A DNA stretch of 5,954 nt, from positions 1 through 5,954 of the forward strand of contig JALXER010000188.1 in the NCBI GenBank assembly GCA_027069385.1, written 5' to 3'. Under the pieces are notes generated by a model. The model saw only the letters and a list, made by a program, of their open reading frames with translations. It had not been told where the DNA came from and made no database searches. The first letter of the stretch is position 1, and the number at the start of each line of letters is the position of its first letter. Of this stretch, positions 1 to 5,385 are shown piece by piece. Both the position numbers and the translations under genes were made by a program. Origin of the DNA: Paracoccaceae bacterium. GTDB lineage: Bacteria; Pseudomonadota; Alphaproteobacteria; Rhodobacterales; Rhodobacteraceae.

Positions 1-119
1 CCGTAATCCACCACCAAGACCAACGCGCCGCCCGGCTCTATCGGGTTTCCTTTCTCAAAGGCAAAGCCGTAAAAGGCAAACCACGCGGCGAACAGGCCAA
101 GCGCAAACCGGCGTTTCAT
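1..119 (-). CDS. N-terminus of an unrecognised membrane or secreted protein (partial, cut by window edge)
   Basis: An open frame starts with ATG at 119 and reads 39 codons to the window edge without a stop. The product begins MKRRF and continues with a hydrophobic, aromatic-rich segment (about residues 5-21, rich in F, A, W and G). A polar stretch (EKGNPIEPGG) and a second hydrophobic strand (ALVLVVDY) follow. The pattern of two or three basic residues and then a hydrophobic core fits a signal peptide or a single membrane anchor. Its ATG overlaps the TGA of the thioesterase gene as ATGA, and I see no strong ribosome binding site before it, so translation is probably coupled to that gene. I do not recognise the family from 39 residues and assign no function. 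Confidence 0.6.
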   Translation of the reverse strand, partial: MKRRFALGLFAAWFAFYGFAFEKGNPIEPGGALVLVVDY

Positions 120-532
120 TTGGGCGGGATGGAATAGGTCAGGTTGGCATGGGCCACCGGCGCTTCCTGCCCCTCGGAATAAAGCGTGACATCGCCCACG
201 CTAAGCACCTTGCCCAGCTTGAGCACCCGCGCCTCGGCCCACATATCCGCATGGGCGGGTTTGCGCATGAAATCGATGGCGCAGGATGTGGTGACGGTCA
301 GGGCTTCGGGGCCGATCATCGCCAGCGTGGCGATGTAATAGGCCACATCGGCCAGCGCGAACATCGACGGGCCGGAAACCGTGCCACCCGGGCGGATATG
401 CTGGTGGTCGATCAGCATCTTGACCTTGGCGCGCATCGGGCCGATTTCCAGCACCTCGAAACTGTCATCAATCTGCGGAAAGACCTGCCGTAAGAATACG
501 GTTACCTCGGAAATCGACATTTTTGGCTGCAT
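116..532 (-). CDS. PaaI-type hotdog-fold thioesterase (acyl-CoA thioesterase family)
   Basis: The 138-residue product has the length and pattern of a single hotdog-fold domain of the PaaI/TIGR00369 type, cytosolic enzymes that hydrolyse acyl-CoA thioesters. The signature region is residues 45-66 (HIRPGGTVSGPSMFALAD then VAYY). It corresponds to the family pattern G-x-x-H-G-G-x4-L-x-D, with Asp62 in the position of the catalytic acid. Later segments fit the long hotdog strands: TVTTSCAIDFMRKP (79-92), then AEARVLKLGKVLSVGDVTLY (99-118) and APVAHANLTYSIP (124-136). The usual HGG is here SGP (53-55). I chose ATG at 532 because AGGAG lies 9 bases upstream; the ATG at 520 has no such site. The gene is divergent from the crotonase gene 64 bases away and overlaps the next gene by 4 bases. 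The family call is fairly sure; the substrate is unknown. Confidence 0.85.
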   Translation of the reverse strand: MQPKMSISEVTVFLRQVFPQIDDSFEVLEIGPMRAKVKMLIDHQHIRPGGTVSGPSMFALADVAYYIATLAMIGPEALTVTTSCAIDFMRKPAHADMWAEARVLKLGKVLSVGDVTLYSEGQEAPVAHANLTYSIPPK

Positions 533-596
533 TTGTGCTGGCTCCTGCGGGGGTTTTGCGCCACTTTGTCGCTAAACAACACAAGGATCAAGCAAG
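533..596. promoter_or_regulatory. Divergent intergenic region between thioesterase and crotonase genes
   Basis: These 64 bases separate two divergently transcribed genes and must carry, or lie close to, both promoters. Ribosome binding sites are visible at each end: AGGAG on the minus strand at 542-546 serving the ATG at 532, and AAGGA at 583-587 on the plus strand, 9 bases before the ATG at 597. I could not identify convincing -35/-10 pairs or an operator palindrome. The shared regulatory region suggests, but does not prove, co-regulation. Confidence 0.45.
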
Positions 597-1382
597 ATGA
601 GCGAATTATTGCTGCGTAGCGATACCGGTGCCATAGCCACCCTGACCCTCAACCGCCCCGACAAGCTGAACGCGCTGTCGCAGGCCATGCTGGAGGCGGT
701 GCAAACGCAACTGGATGCGCTGGCCGCGGACCCCGCTATCCGCGTGGTGATCCTGAAGGGTGCGGGCAAGGCGTTTTGCGCCGGGCACGACCTGCGCGAG
801 ATGACCGACGCGCGGCAGGCCGAGGATGCGGGCAAACAGTATTTCATCGATCTGTTTGCGCAATGTTCGCGGGTGATGGTGTCGATTACCCGCCTGCCCC
901 AACCGGTGATCGCGCAGGTACACGGGATTGCCACCGCCGCGGGTTGCCAACTGGCCGCGACCTGCGATATGACCGTGGCCGAGGAACACACGCGTTTCGG
1001 GGTGAACGGGGTGAATATCGGCCTGTTCTGTTCGACCCCCATGGTGGCACTGTCGCGCAATATCCCGCGCAAGATGGCCTTTGAAATGCTGACGACCGGT
1101 GAATTTATCGACGCGCAAAAGGCGCAGGAACTGGGGCTGGTCAACCGGCTGGCCCCCGCCGATGATCTGGACGCGGCGACACTGGAACTGGCGCAAAAAG
1201 TCGCGAGCAAGCTGGCCGCAACCGTCAAGGTCGGCAAACGCGCCTTTTACGAACAGCTGGAAATGGGGCTGGAAGCGGCCTATGCGCATACCGGTACGGT
1301 GATGGCGGAAAACATGATGTTTCGCGACACCGCCGAGGGCGTTTCGGCCTTTCTGGAAAAACGTAAACCCGACTGGTCGTAA
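597..1382 (+). CDS. Crotonase-superfamily protein, ECHDC3-like (annotated as enoyl-CoA hydratase, catalytic glutamates missing)
   Basis: The 261-residue product is a full-length crotonase-fold protein. The CoA and oxyanion-hole motif AFCAGHDL is at 59-66 and the second oxyanion segment GIATAAGCQLAATCDM at 110-125. The later region VGLFC-like (NIGLFCSTPMVALSRNIPRK, 140-159) and the ending FLEKRKPDWS (252-261) closely resemble what I recall of ECHDC3, the enoyl-CoA hydratase domain-containing protein 3. Aligned by eye to rat mitochondrial hydratase, the two catalytic acids Glu144 and Glu164 fall on Gln118 and Gly138. Ordinary hydration of enoyl-CoA is therefore unlikely, although binding of an acyl-CoA is plausible. 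The start is supported by AAGGA 9 bases upstream. It stands alone on the plus strand, divergent from a thioesterase gene, consistent with an acyl-CoA metabolic setting. The superfamily is certain; the true reaction is unknown. Confidence 0.92.
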   Translation: MSELLLRSDTGAIATLTLNRPDKLNALSQAMLEAVQTQLDALAADPAIRVVILKGAGKAFCAGHDLREMTDARQAEDAGKQYFIDLFAQCSRVMVSITRLPQPVIAQVHGIATAAGCQLAATCDMTVAEEHTRFGVNGVNIGLFCSTPMVALSRNIPRKMAFEMLTTGEFIDAQKAQELGLVNRLAPADDLDAATLELAQKVASKLAATVKVGKRAFYEQLEMGLEAAYAHTGTVMAENMMFRDTAEGVSAFLEKRKPDWS

Positions 1383-1383
1383 C

Positions 1384-1405
1384 CGGGCCTCTCCCGCCCG
1401 TCTTC
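1384..1405 (+). terminator. Weak terminator candidate after the crotonase gene
   Basis: Two bases after the TAA stop (1380-1382) a short GC stem can form, CGGGC (1384-1388) with GCCCG (1396-1400). It has a 7-base loop and is followed by TCTTC. The stem is only 5 bp and the tail is not a real U-run, so this is a weak candidate. Confidence 0.25.
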
Positions 1406-1408
1406 GAC

Positions 1409-1573
1409 ATTGTTCGCAAGCGAACAAGTCTCATCCCGTTGGGCCGGGCCGCCCTGGGGGCGGCCACATGCATCCCTCGCCTTCGCTCGGGATGCATGGC
1501 GTCGGGCAGCGCAAGAGCGCGGCTGCCCCGCATTGGGGCCAAGGCAATGCCCGCTTGCATTGTGGCGAACAAT
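1409..1573. repeat. Hairpin-dense intergenic element with 9-bp terminal inverted repeats
   Basis: This 165-bp block is bounded by ATTGTTCGC (1409-1417) and its exact reverse complement GCGAACAAT (1565-1573). Between the ends lie consecutive perfect inverted repeats. TTGTTCGC/GCGAACAA is at 1410-1427. GGCCGCCC/GGGCGGCC is at 1447-1465 with a 3-base loop. CATGCATCCC/GGGATGCATG is at 1467-1498 with a 12-base loop. GGGCAGC/GCTGCCC is at 1504-1528. GCATTG/CAATGC is at 1530-1550. ATTGT/ACAAT at 1559-1573 overlaps the right end. No protein-like reading frame is apparent and no target-site duplication flanks it. The architecture suggests a small non-autonomous or REP-like element, or a strongly structured leader of the permease mRNA. 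Only one copy is visible here, so repetitiveness in the genome is an inference. Confidence 0.55.
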
Positions 1574-1606
1574 CCGCTTGGGTGGGCAAAACAAAAGAGG
1601 GCTGCC

Positions 1607-3388
1607 ATGACTACCGACCAGATCATTCTGTTTTCACTTTTCGGGCTGGTGTTTGCCGGCCTGCTATGGGGCAAGTTTCGCTATGATCTGGTTGCCTTTA
1701 GCGCGTTGATGGTCGGGGTCGTTACCGGCGTCATTCCGACCAAGCACGCCTTTGACGGGTTCGGGCATCCGGCGACGCTGGTGGTGGCGCTGGTGCTGGT
1801 GGTGTCGGCCGGGCTGGTGCGCTCGGGGGCGGTGTTTTTGATTACCCGCACCCTGATCAACCATACGCGCGGCCTTGGGGCGCATATCGCGTTGATGGGC
1901 GGGATTGGCGGGGTGCTGTCGGGGTTTATGAACAACGTGGCGGCGCTGGCATTGCTGATGCCGGTCGATATCCAGACCGCGCGCAAGGCCGGACGCGCGC
2001 CGGGCCTGTCGCTGATGCCGCTATCCTTTGCCACCATTCTTGGCGGCATGGTCACGCTGATCGGCACGCCGCCAAATATCATCATTGCCACCATTCGCGA
2101 GGACAGTCTGGGCACACCGTTTGCCATGTTCGACTTTGCGCCGGTTGGCGGGGTGGCGGCGCTGGCGGGGCTGGCATTTGTGGCGCTGATTGGCTGGCGG
2201 CTGATTCCGCGGGCCAAGGGGGCCTCGGACGGCGCGGACCCGATGGCGGAAATTGCCCAGTATATCGCCGAATTGACGGTGCCCGAAGGCTCAAAACAAA
2301 TCGGCAAGCGGGTGCGCGACCTGAACGAGATCGCCGAAAAGAACGATGTGGCCATCCTGGGGCTGGTGCGCGCAGGCAAGCGGCGCTATGGCAACGCACA
2401 GAACATCAAATTGCAGGCCGAAGACGCGCTGGTGCTGGAAGCAACCCCCGATGCGCTGGACGAGTTTCGCGCCGCTCTTAGCCTCGACTTTGCCGAGAGC
2501 AAGCGGCAAGAGGCCCTGCGCGCCGATGGTGACGGGCTGGAAGTTGTCGAGGTGGTGGTGCCCGAGGAATCGCGCCTGAACGGTAAAACCGCCATGGGTA
2601 TCGGGCTGGGCTGGCGGCGTTCCAGTGTGCTGCTGGGGATCTCGCGTAGGGGCAAACGCATCAGAACGCAGCTGCGCAAAACCCGGATCGAGGCCGGTGA
2701 CATTCTGCTGCTGTTGACCCCGCAAGACCGCCAGAACGAGGTGATCGACTGGCTGGGCTGCCTGCCGCTGGCCGATCGCGGGCTGGTGGTTACCGAGGAC
2801 AAAAAGGTCTGGGCGGCGATTGGCATGTTCGGCGCGGCGGTGGCGGCGGCCAGTTTGGGGCTGGTTTATCTGCCGGTGGCGCTGGGGCTGGTGGTGGTCG
2901 GGTTTGTGCTGACCAAAATCATGCCAATCAGTGAAATCTATCATCACATCAGTTGGCCGGTGGTGGTGTTGCTGGGGTCGATGATTCCGCTTGGCTCGGC
3001 GTTGGAGACCTCGGGCGGGACCGAACTGATCGCCAACGGGCTGATCGACCTGACCGCGGGCATGCCTGCATGGGCCATTCTGACCATTCTGATGGTGGTA
3101 ACCATGAGCCTGTCGGACGTGCTGAACAACACCGCGACCACCATTGTTGCGGCGCCGATTGCCATTCAGATGGCCCAGACTCTGGGGGTAAACCCCGACC
3201 CGTTCCTGATGGCGGTGGCGGTGGCGGCGAGCTGTGCGTTTCTGACGCCGATCGGCCATAAGAACAACACGCTGATCCTTGGGCCGGGCGGCTATGGGTT
3301 TGGCGATTACTGGCGCATGGGGTTGCCGCTAGAGATTATCGTGGTGGCCGTCAGTATTCCGGCCATTTTGCTGTTCTGGCCGCTATAG
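1607..3388 (+). CDS. SLC13/DASS-family permease with two RCK_C (TrkA-C) domains
   Basis: The 593-residue inner-membrane protein has the layout of SLC13-type (divalent anion:sodium symporter) permeases with an inserted cytosolic regulatory block. The N-terminal membrane half (about 1-200) carries GFMNNVAALALLMPV (106-120) and GTPPNIII (153-160). The central soluble part holds two RCK_C-like domains at about 213-293 and 304-387. The C-terminal membrane half (about 400-593) repeats the signature as DVLNNTATTIVAAP (504-517) and PIGHKNNTLILGPGG (548-562). The NN-T/A and TPP/TPIG motifs in each half are the expected substrate and sodium sites of this fold. The substrate (sulfate, a dicarboxylate or another anion) cannot be told. 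I chose ATG 1607 because AGAGG (1596-1600) lies 6 bases upstream and the hydrophobic N-terminus begins there. An in-frame ATG at 1439 would add 56 basic, low-complexity residues drawn from the hairpin element. The gene stands alone, with a convergent neighbour. Confidence 0.92.
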   Translation: MTTDQIILFSLFGLVFAGLLWGKFRYDLVAFSALMVGVVTGVIPTKHAFDGFGHPATLVVALVLVVSAGLVRSGAVFLITRTLINHTRGLGAHIALMGGIGGVLSGFMNNVAALALLMPVDIQTARKAGRAPGLSLMPLSFATILGGMVTLIGTPPNIIIATIREDSLGTPFAMFDFAPVGGVAALAGLAFVALIGWRLIPRAKGASDGADPMAEIAQYIAELTVPEGSKQIGKRVRDLNEIAEKNDVAILGLVRAGKRRYGNAQNIKLQAEDALVLEATPDALDEFRAALSLDFAESKRQEALRADGDGLEVVEVVVPEESRLNGKTAMGIGLGWRRSSVLLGISRRGKRIRTQLRKTRIEAGDILLLLTPQDRQNEVIDWLGCLPLADRGLVVTEDKKVWAAIGMFGAAVAAASLGLVYLPVALGLVVVGFVLTKIMPISEIYHHISWPVVVLLGSMIPLGSALETSGGTELIANGLIDLTAGMPAWAILTILMVVTMSLSDVLNNTATTIVAAPIAIQMAQTLGVNPDPFLMAVAVAASCAFLTPIGHKNNTLILGPGGYGFGDYWRMGLPLEIIVVAVSIPAILLFWPL

Positions 3389-3404
3389 GGCGCGGCGCGT
3401 TTGC

Positions 3405-3420
3405 TGCCGAGCAATCGGCA
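3405..3420 (+). terminator. Candidate 3'-end hairpin after the permease gene
   Basis: A 6-bp perfect stem with a GCAA tetraloop begins 16 bases after the permease stop codon and sits inside a longer 7-bp closing helix (3389-3395 with 3430-3436). No U-tract follows, so it could stabilise the mRNA end or terminate weakly. As an intrinsic terminator it is doubtful. Confidence 0.3.
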
Positions 3421-3464
3421 CCCTTCCACCCGCGCCGCCCCGATCTCTTTGCGCCTGTGGCCAG

Positions 3465-3481
3465 GCAACCCGAGGGGTTGC
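3465..3481 (-). terminator. Candidate hairpin downstream of the peroxidase operon
   Basis: The sequence forms a 7-bp perfect stem, GCAACCC with GGGTTGC, and a 3-base loop about 65 bases beyond the peroxidase stop codon. It is symmetrical and lacks a U-tail on both strands, so its role as a terminator is only suggested by its position between convergent genes. Confidence 0.3.
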
Positions 3482-3546
3482 GCAGGTCAGCAGCATCAAC
3501 AGGATGCGCCATTTGCTGCACTTGAATACTGTGCTGTGATATAAGC

Positions 3547-4755
3547 TCACAAGGTTTGCAAAAAGGCCAGCAGCGCGGCTTTCTCATCCGTGCTTAAGCC
3601 GAGGGAGGTCAGTTCCGAATGGCCGCTGATGGCCGGGCTGGCGCGGTTATAGTGCTCGATCACCAGCGGCAGGGTGGCGATTTGGCCCGCGTGCATATAG
3701 GGTGGGCGATCAGCCACGCCGCGCAGACTGGGTGGTTTGTAGGCGCGCTCGAACAGGTGCAGGTCGCGCGACATGAAACGCAACTGCCCGCATTGTTCGG
3801 GGCTGGCGTCACTATAGGGGCCAAGGCAGTTGAATTCGTCCGATTCCACCTGGGCAATCGCGCTGGCGCGACCGTGGTCGGTGACCGGATCTTGCGGGCT
3901 GGCAATGCCGGTATTATGGAAAAACTCGTCGGTCAGGCGCGGGCCGTTATGGCAATTGGTGCATTGGCCTTTGCCCGCGAAAATCTGGAAACCGGCAATT
4001 TCCTGCGGGGTCAGGGCCGCGTCGCCGGTCGGGGTTTCACCTGCCACACGCGCGGCGACAAAGCGGTCAAAGCGGTTTTCCAGCGGCATCAGCGTGCGTT
4101 CAAAAGCTTCGATCGCCTTGCCGGCGTTAGAGAACACGCGGTTTATAGCATCCTGCTGGTCAGCATCCAGCGCCGCCCATGCGGCTTGCTGGGCATCGTT
4201 TCCAAGCGGGCTGGCAGCGGGGATGCCTGCCAGATCGGGCAACGGGCCGAACAGGGCCTTGTAAGGCTCGGCGTAATGGGCGGCGATATAGGCCGCGACC
4301 TGGCTGCGGGTAAACCCGTGCTCGACCGCGCTTTCCATCGGGCCGATGGCCTGCGACCACAGCGAATCCTTGCGGCCATCCCAGAAAAGCCACGTCGCAT
4401 AGGCGGCACCGCGCAGGGGCATGGCGCGGCGGCCGGTGGTACCGACGCCTTGCGAAAGCGGCAAATCATCCTGAAACTGGCGGCTTTCAAGGTGGCAGGT
4501 GGCGCAGGCGACCTCGCCATTGGCGGAAAGGCCCACCTCATTAAACAGCGCTTCGCCTAGCGAGGCCGCCGCCGGATTATCGGCCACCGCGTTGCTCGGG
4601 TCCGCGGGAAGGGGCGGCAGGCTGGCAAGGCTGAGGGTGCGCGCGGTTTCCAGCTCGGCCTCGGTCAAGCCGTTGTTTTGCGAATAAAAATACCCCAGCG
4701 CGGCCGCAATAACGGCCAAACCGGTGACGGCGCCAAGTGCAAGAGGTTTCATCAT
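3547..4755 (-). CDS. Di-heme cytochrome c peroxidase / MauG-family protein
   Basis: The 402-residue product is a periplasmic di-heme c-type cytochrome of the bacterial cytochrome c peroxidase/MauG family, which typically reduces H2O2 to water with electrons from small cytochromes or quinol. Two heme-attachment motifs are visible: CATCH at 84-88 (N-terminal, peroxidatic domain) and CTNCH at 265-269 (C-terminal, electron-transfer domain). The family segment LFWDGRKDSLWSQAIGPM (123-140) and the C-terminal PPYMHAGQIATLP (351-363) are both present; Met354 or another Met could be an axial ligand. Residues 4-23 are a hydrophobic helix without a clear cleavage site, so it may stay membrane-anchored. 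Two extra cysteines (310 and 322) lie in an insertion and could form a disulfide. The start at 4755 overlaps the TGA of the upstream gene (ATGA); ATG 4752 is equally possible. The gene is second in a two-gene operon with the YtkA/FixH-like gene. The family is certain; peroxidase rather than another oxidase is likely. Confidence 0.93.
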   Translation of the reverse strand: MMKPLALGAVTGLAVIAAALGYFYSQNNGLTEAELETARTLSLASLPPLPADPSNAVADNPAAASLGEALFNEVGLSANGEVACATCHLESRQFQDDLPLSQGVGTTGRRAMPLRGAAYATWLFWDGRKDSLWSQAIGPMESAVEHGFTRSQVAAYIAAHYAEPYKALFGPLPDLAGIPAASPLGNDAQQAAWAALDADQQDAINRVFSNAGKAIEAFERTLMPLENRFDRFVAARVAGETPTGDAALTPQEIAGFQIFAGKGQCTNCHNGPRLTDEFFHNTGIASPQDPVTDHGRASAIAQVESDEFNCLGPYSDASPEQCGQLRFMSRDLHLFERAYKPPSLRGVADRPPYMHAGQIATLPLVIEHYNRASPAISGHSELTSLGLSTDEKAALLAFLQTL

Positions 4756-5186
4756 TTCATCACCAGATTAAAGGTTATATTATCGCTGACACCGTCGGCG
4801 GTAATTGCCAGTTTGAACTCCCACCAGCCACGCATATGAAAGCGCACGCCCTCGATTCTGTAGCGGCCATCGCCAAGGTCTTCGGTCATCTGCGGACTGG
4901 TCGGCAAGCCGTGGCCGTGCTGGGGCATACCGCCGTCAATCGCGATCCCGGCCCCCTCCACCGGCGTGCCGTCGGGGGTGGTGATCGTGGCAATCCACGC
5001 ATGCAGGGTGTTGCGCTGATAGTCCGGGTCTTCCGGCGCAATCGACACCTCGAAATGCCCCGCGGCGGTGGTGCGGGTGGTTGCAAGGTCCAACCCTTCG
5101 GGTAACGGTTGGAGATACATCTTGTAAACGACAAAGGCGACAACAGCGAGGACCAGCAAGCCGAATACGGCAAGGATTTTTTTCAT
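4752..5186 (-). CDS. Membrane-anchored YtkA/FixH-like domain protein with Met/His cluster
   Basis: The 144-residue product starts with a lysine-flanked hydrophobic helix (residues 4-22), which anchors it in the inner membrane. A beta-rich periplasmic domain of the YtkA/FixH-like type follows (about 42-144). Strands such as GHFEVSIAPE (43-52) and HAWIATITTPDGTPV (62-76) lead into GGMPQHGHGLPTSPQM (85-100), and the end is RYRIEGVRFHMRGWWEFKLAI (108-128). Met87, His90, His92, Met100, His117 and Met118 could form a metal site, perhaps for copper; this is inference from residue type. It lies first in the operon, and its stop overlaps the start of the di-heme peroxidase gene, so both are made together and probably act together in the periplasm. 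The ribosome binding site is weak (GAAAG-like). True FixH proteins sit with ccoG/ccoI/ccoS, which are absent here, so I give no symbol. Confidence 0.75.
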   Translation of the reverse strand: MKKILAVFGLLVLAVVAFVVYKMYLQPLPEGLDLATTRTTAAGHFEVSIAPEDPDYQRNTLHAWIATITTPDGTPVEGAGIAIDGGMPQHGHGLPTSPQMTEDLGDGRYRIEGVRFHMRGWWEFKLAITADGVSDNITFNLVMK

Positions 5187-5230
5187 TGGGTTACTTTCAA
5201 AATGTGGGCGAAATTGCCTGATTCAGAACA

Positions 5231-5236
5231 GATATA
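5231..5236 (-). promoter_or_regulatory. Candidate -10 element (TATATC) of the peroxidase operon
   Basis: On the minus strand TATATC (5236 to 5231) resembles the TATAAT -10 consensus. If it occupies -12 to -7, transcription would begin at the G at 5224, giving a 38-base leader before the ATG at 5186. The palindrome at 5258-5273 would then be centred at -41.5, the typical class II position for FNR/CRP activators. The element is identified by sequence match and spacing only. Confidence 0.4.
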
Positions 5237-5257
5237 GACCGGAATGTCGGGCTTCAA

Positions 5258-5273
5258 CATGATGTAAATCATG
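5258..5273 (-). promoter_or_regulatory. FNR/CRP-type operator upstream of the peroxidase operon
   Basis: CATGATGTAAATCATG is a perfect palindrome with 6-bp arms around GTAA. Its core TGAT-N4-ATCA matches the FNR consensus TTGAT-N4-ATCAA except for the outermost base of each half (A and T instead of T and A). Its centre lies 80 bases upstream of the YtkA/FixH-like start codon and at -41.5 relative to the candidate -10 element. FNR-family proteins (FNR/FnrL, Anr, Dnr) are known to activate cytochrome c peroxidase genes in other proteobacteria, which agrees with the operon content. The protein that binds here is an inference. Confidence 0.55.
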
Positions 5274-5385
5274 CGAAATGATTTTTTCTGCCTCGACGAG
5301 GCACAGCCATACCAGCAGCGGCAAAGGGGGGGGCGGTCGGATTCGGGCCGGTTGAGGCCAAAGGTTTAAACGTATTCGACGGGGT

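Larger units (their letters stand above)
3389..3546. other. Convergent intergenic region with hairpins
   Basis: This 158-base gap lies between the 3' ends of the permease gene (plus) and the peroxidase gene (minus). It contains TGCCGA-GCAA-TCGGCA (3405-3420), a 6-bp stem with a GNRA-type loop on the plus strand. That hairpin is nested inside GGCGCGG (3389-3395) pairing with CCGCGCC (3430-3436). A second perfect hairpin, GCAACCC-GAG-GGGTTGC, is at 3465-3481. Neither has a T-run in either direction. They may act as bidirectional or Rho-dependent 3'-end structures, but are not textbook intrinsic terminators. I see no gene here. Confidence 0.45.

Noticed and set aside
606..1427. Long minus-strand open frame (273 codons) opposite the crotonase gene
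   Set aside because: It is an antisense shadow caused by GC-rich codon use. Its composition is rich in Arg, His and Gln with no recognisable domain, and the plus-strand protein is clearly real.
1410..1427. Palindrome TTGTTCGCAAGCGAACAA as a LexA SOS box
   Set aside because: Alphaproteobacterial LexA sites are direct repeats GTTC-N7-GTTC. This is an inverted GTTC-N6-GAAC arrangement and belongs to the hairpin element.
1439..1606. In-frame upstream ATG giving a 56-residue N-terminal extension of the permease
   Set aside because: The extension is basic, low-complexity translation of the hairpin element. A good ribosome binding site and the natural hydrophobic N-terminus occur at ATG 1607.
2291..3259. 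Long minus-strand open frame (322 codons) opposite the permease gene
   Set aside because: The translation is dominated by His, Gln and Arg, as expected for the reverse of hydrophobic GC-rich coding sequence.
3351..3587. Possible 78-residue minus-strand small protein in the convergent intergenic region
   Set aside because: It overlaps the ends of both neighbouring genes, has no clear ribosome binding site or domain, and its translation looks random.
3619..4560. Plus-strand open frame (313 codons) opposite the peroxidase gene
   Set aside because: The minus strand encodes an unmistakable di-heme protein with both CXXCH motifs, and the plus-strand frame has no recognisable features.
5289..5303. 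TGCCTCG-A-CGAGGCA stem as an intrinsic terminator
   Set aside because: The adjacent T-run lies on the 5' side on the plus strand, and an A-run follows on the minus strand, so neither orientation has the required U-tail.
5326..5333. Run of eight G as a phase-variation tract
   Set aside because: It lies outside any coding frame and about 50 bases upstream of the predicted operator, so slippage would have no evident effect.
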